Shown here: piece after piece, positions 12,967 through 15,173 of the stretch | Position numbering within the stretch: position 1 is the stretch's first letter | Layout of the letters: each line of letters begins with the position of its first letter | Assembly: GCA_964535025.1 (NCBI GenBank) | Contig: CAZHRW010000182.1 | Span: 1-15,173, forward strand | Direction: 5' to 3' | DNA: 15,173 nucleotides | From: JAAYZK01 sp964535025 | Lineage (GTDB): Bacteria > Planctomycetota > Phycisphaerae > SM23-33 > FEN-1343 | The notes under the pieces: generated by a model | Told to the model about the DNA's origin: nothing | Databases searched by the model: none | The model's input: only the letters and a program-made list of their open reading frames with translations | Translations under genes and position numbers: made by a program

Positions 12967-14309
12967 GCGGCGCGCTGCACATTGACCTGCGGGAGTGGCA
13001 GTCCGTCGGCCCCGAGGAGGATCCGCGCCTGATGGGTGCGGCGCTCGACGACGATCAGGCCCGTTCGACCGCCGAAAAGCTGGCCAACGATTCCCGCCTG
13101 CAGGTGATCGAACTGGCCCGGGGCCTGCGGATCACGACGCGGTCCTTCGTGGGCAGCGTCACGCTGGGGTCGTTGCGGATCTCCATCCGCCCGAAGCTCG
13201 CGCCCGCCCTGTTGCTCAACCTGTTCCGCTACGCCTACAGTCTCAGGCACCTGAAGTTGTTCCAGGCCTCGGCGTTCGAGCGTAGCGAGATGCTCTTTCA
13301 GGATCTGCTCATCCACCAGTTGCTGCTGGAGGTGGAGGAGATCCTCTCCCGCGGCCCCGCCCGCAGGTACATCCGCACAGCCGGGCCCCTCGCATCGCCC
13401 CGCGGACAAGTGGACATCGCACGGTATGTGCGGAATGCGGACGTCGCCACGAGCACGCTGCCGTGCGTCCACTACCCGCGGTTGCTGGACAACCCGTTCA
13501 ACCAATTGCTGCTGGCCGGCCTGCACTTGGCCGTCCGCGTGACGACGGACCCGGCCCTGCGCGGGCGGGCCCACCGCCTGGCAGGGCTACTGGACGGCGT
13601 TTCGACGATCCGACTGGACTTCGAGGCCCTCGCGGATGTGCGCCGTCAGATGAGCCGCCTGGTGACGTCCTACCGGCCCTGTGTGGATCTGATCGAGATC
13701 CTGTACCGCTCGGGGGGGATCGAACTGGAGGACCCGGCTCGCCCGCTCGAGCTGAAGGGCTTCCTGTTCGATATGAACCACTTCTTCCAGGCCCTGCTGG
13801 CGCGATTCCTCCGGGAGTTTCTTCGCGGCGCCGCTGTGAGAGAAGAACACCGGCTTGGGGGCATGGTCACCTACCGCCGCGGGTTCAACCCGCAGGGACG
13901 TCGGGCGTTCTGCCCGCGGCCCGACTACGCCATTGTGAGCTCCGGGAGGGTCATCGGCATCCTGGACGCCAAGTACAGGGAGCTGTGGGAGCACCCCCTT
14001 CCCCGCGACATGCTCTACCAGTTGGCGATCTACGCCCTCAGCGACGCCGCCGGCGGGCGCGCAACCATTCTCTACCCGACCACGCACGACGAGGCGTCCG
14101 AACAGATCATCGACATCGAAGGCGCCTCCCGCGCCGCCGACCTCGCCTCCATCGTTGTGCGACCGGTGCTTCTGCCCAAGCTCGACGACCTCATCCGCCG
14201 GCGCCGCGACCCCGCCGGATACAGGGAAAGCCGGGCCTATGCGGCGGAACTGGCGTTCGGCGCTGTGCGACGTCCGCCAATCGCAGAACGAAGCGTCATT
14301 ACGCTGTGA
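12963..14309 (+). CDS. mcrC: McrC-like nuclease subunit of the type IV restriction system
   Basis: The 448-residue protein matches the McrBC 5-methylcytosine restriction component family. The C-terminal PD-(D/E)xK nuclease core is visible as RPDYAIVSSGRVIGILDAKY, with D321, D335 and K337 as the probable metal-binding and catalytic residues. LPRDMLYQLAIYAL follows, as usual in this fold. Residues 1-200 form the McrB-binding part (LRITTRSFVGSVTLGSLRISIRPK, LRHLKLFQASAF). The ATG at 12963 overlaps the mcrB TGA in an ATGA junction, so translation is coupled. With McrB it should cut DNA carrying modified bases. No methyltransferase is nearby, as expected for type IV. Length is near the family norm (E. 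coli McrC is shorter, about 350 residues). Confidence 0.92.
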   Translation: MSGALHIDLREWQSVGPEEDPRLMGAALDDDQARSTAEKLANDSRLQVIELARGLRITTRSFVGSVTLGSLRISIRPKLAPALLLNLFRYAYSLRHLKLFQASAFERSEMLFQDLLIHQLLLEVEEILSRGPARRYIRTAGPLASPRGQVDIARYVRNADVATSTLPCVHYPRLLDNPFNQLLLAGLHLAVRVTTDPALRGRAHRLAGLLDGVSTIRLDFEALADVRRQMSRLVTSYRPCVDLIEILYRSGGIELEDPARPLELKGFLFDMNHFFQALLARFLREFLRGAAVREEHRLGGMVTYRRGFNPQGRRAFCPRPDYAIVSSGRVIGILDAKYRELWEHPLPRDMLYQLAIYALSDAAGGRATILYPTTHDEASEQIIDIEGASRAADLASIVVRPVLLPKLDDLIRRRRDPAGYRESRAYAAELAFGAVRRPPIAERSVITL

Positions 14310-14611
14310 CAGGACAGGACGTTGGTCAACGCCACCTCGCCGAGATGGCCGCCAGTGCCCCTCACGCTGCCTGTCCCGGGTTTCACGGGTTTCAGGATCT
14401 GCTGCAGGATCCCACATGGCGTACCCACCGGCATCGACTACGTCGCGATCCACATCACTCTCCGCCGCCCAGGTCGTATCGAACCGCGCCTGGTCAAACG
14501 CGACCGACACCGATATTCGTTCCTCAAAAGCCCACGTGACATTGCGAGATTAAGGGCTTATTTAGTAGAATTGCGTGCGCGTCCCTGGAACTGCCTGACT
14601 CCCCGGCAGCT
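14310..14611. other. Convergent intergenic gap between mcrC and the AraC-family gene
   Basis: I see no supported gene in these 302 bases. Short in-frame stretches exist on the plus strand but overlap the AraC gene and have no family resemblance. The recognisable content is the hairpin at 14528-14559 and a small CTGCC/GGCAG stem (14591-14609) beside the AraC stop codon. The segment near 14540-14570 is relatively rich in A and T. Confidence 0.5.
14528..14559 (-). terminator. Possible terminator of the AraC-family gene
   Basis: AAGCCC (14528-14533) and GGGCTT (14554-14559) form a 6-bp stem with a 20-base loop. On the minus strand the stem runs into TTTT (14529-14526) about 50 bases after the AraC stop. 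On the plus strand it ends GGGCTTATTT, so it might serve mcrC as well. The stem is short. Confidence 0.35.
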
Positions 14612-15173
14612 TCATTTGTTGCCGGTGGATTCCATGGCAGCCAGGAACATCCGGGGTGTCTTACCCGTGATGCGCCGCACGCAGGTGGCGAAGTACTGGC
14701 TGGAGGAGAAGCCCAGGGCGTGCGCGACGCGCGTGACCGGCTGGCCGTCTTCGGCGATGCGGCGGATCCCTTCGAGGACGCGACGGCGAAGATAGTGCCG
14801 CGCCGGCGTCGTGCCCGTCTCCTTGCGGAACCGCGCACTGAAGTGCGGCAGACTCCAGCCGACGGCGTGGGCGATATCCTTCAGATCGAGGGGTCCGCTC
14901 AGGTTCGCCTGCATCAGCGCCAGGGCCGTGGCGACACGATTGCCGCGATGCGCTTCGCGCTCGCCTCGTCGCCCGGCGGCGAGGATGTCGAGCAGCAGTG
15001 TGATCAAGCCCGATCGAACCGCCGCGGCGTTGAGCCTATCGGCCGGGAGACTCATCGTTTCGTAGACCCGCCGGAACGAATCGGCCAGTTGCGGCGTGGC
15101 GCGGAACGTCCGAGGCAGCTGCCACAGGGTGTCGAGCAGGGCCTGCGACTCCCGCTCGGGCAGCGCCAGGAAA
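14612..15173 (-). CDS. AraC-family transcriptional regulator, C-terminal part (5' end outside the window)
   Basis: The frame is open to the right edge, giving 186 visible residues; an internal ATG at 15055 is not the likely start. The last 100 residues carry the two helix-turn-helix motifs of AraC/XylS regulators: LDLKDIAHAVGWSLPHFSARFRKETG, then PVTRVAHALGFSSSQYFATCVRRITGKTPRMF. The second helix-turn-helix has the family signature of GFSSSQYF...FRRxxGxTPxxF, with C and V in place of the common F at CVRRITG. The upstream part (LPERESQALLDTLWQLPRTF, then LITLLLDIL) looks like the linker and dimerisation helices that follow an AraC-type cupin. The effector and target genes are unknown; the gene is convergent to mcrC and there is no sign that it controls it. 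Confidence 0.88.
   Translation of the reverse strand, partial: FLALPERESQALLDTLWQLPRTFRATPQLADSFRRVYETMSLPADRLNAAAVRSGLITLLLDILAAGRRGEREAHRGNRVATALALMQANLSGPLDLKDIAHAVGWSLPHFSARFRKETGTTPARHYLRRRVLEGIRRIAEDGQPVTRVAHALGFSSSQYFATCVRRITGKTPRMFLAAMESTGNK

Noticed and set aside
14322..14795. 157-codon plus-strand frame after mcrC
   Set aside because: It runs antisense into the AraC helix-turn-helix region, has no ribosome site and no recognisable domain.
14612..15173. AraC gene considered as a regulator of the mcrBC operon
   Set aside because: It is convergent to mcrC, its promoter lies outside the window, and no shared operator is visible; proximity alone is not evidence.

Overview
This is a GC-rich bacterial window of ordinary chromosomal genes plus one accessory defence locus. 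Several features suggest a planctomycete, probably from the Phycisphaerae side. These are a PPC-metzincin secreted protease, a small Arg-rich protein whose C-terminal motif I associate with planctomycetes, and intergenic repeats of the kinds that litter such genomes (GAATATCGAA units, GTCCAT repeats, CCGCC...GGCGG palindromes). The assignment is inference from gene style; no marker gene in the window proves it.

Layout. Positions 1-1179 (+) are the C-terminal part of a secreted metzincin-type metalloprotease, followed by a good intrinsic terminator. Positions 1241-1660 hold no gene but contain several strong hairpins and a pair of near-identical direct repeats resembling an insertion sequence end. 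A minus-strand block then runs from 5697 down to 1661: a DUF2007-like protein with a very acidic tail, a small Arg-rich protein, a four-helix membrane protein, rpmE (L31), prfA (RF1) and a SpoU-family RNA methyltransferase. rpmE and prfA are separated by a 126-bp inverted-repeat element, and the SpoU gene sits where prmC usually follows prfA.

Positions 5892-9666 (+) carry a likely operon: a lipoprotein solute-binding protein, a fused two-domain ABC permease and a HAD-family phosphatase. No ATPase gene is present. Positions 9667-10659 form a gene-free repeat island with inverted 21-bp arrays, a hairpin repeat and three palindromes. Next come overlapping McrB-like and McrC genes (10660-14309, +). 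They form a type IV, modification-dependent restriction system whose McrB carries an N-terminal PUA/EVE-like candidate reader domain. The window ends with the C-terminal half of an AraC-family regulator on the minus strand, convergent to mcrC.

The McrBC pair is the only clear defence system. It fits a known class, so the least explained content is the repeat island just upstream of it and the repeat between rpmE and prfA. I found no tRNA, rRNA, CRISPR array, integrase or complete transposon.
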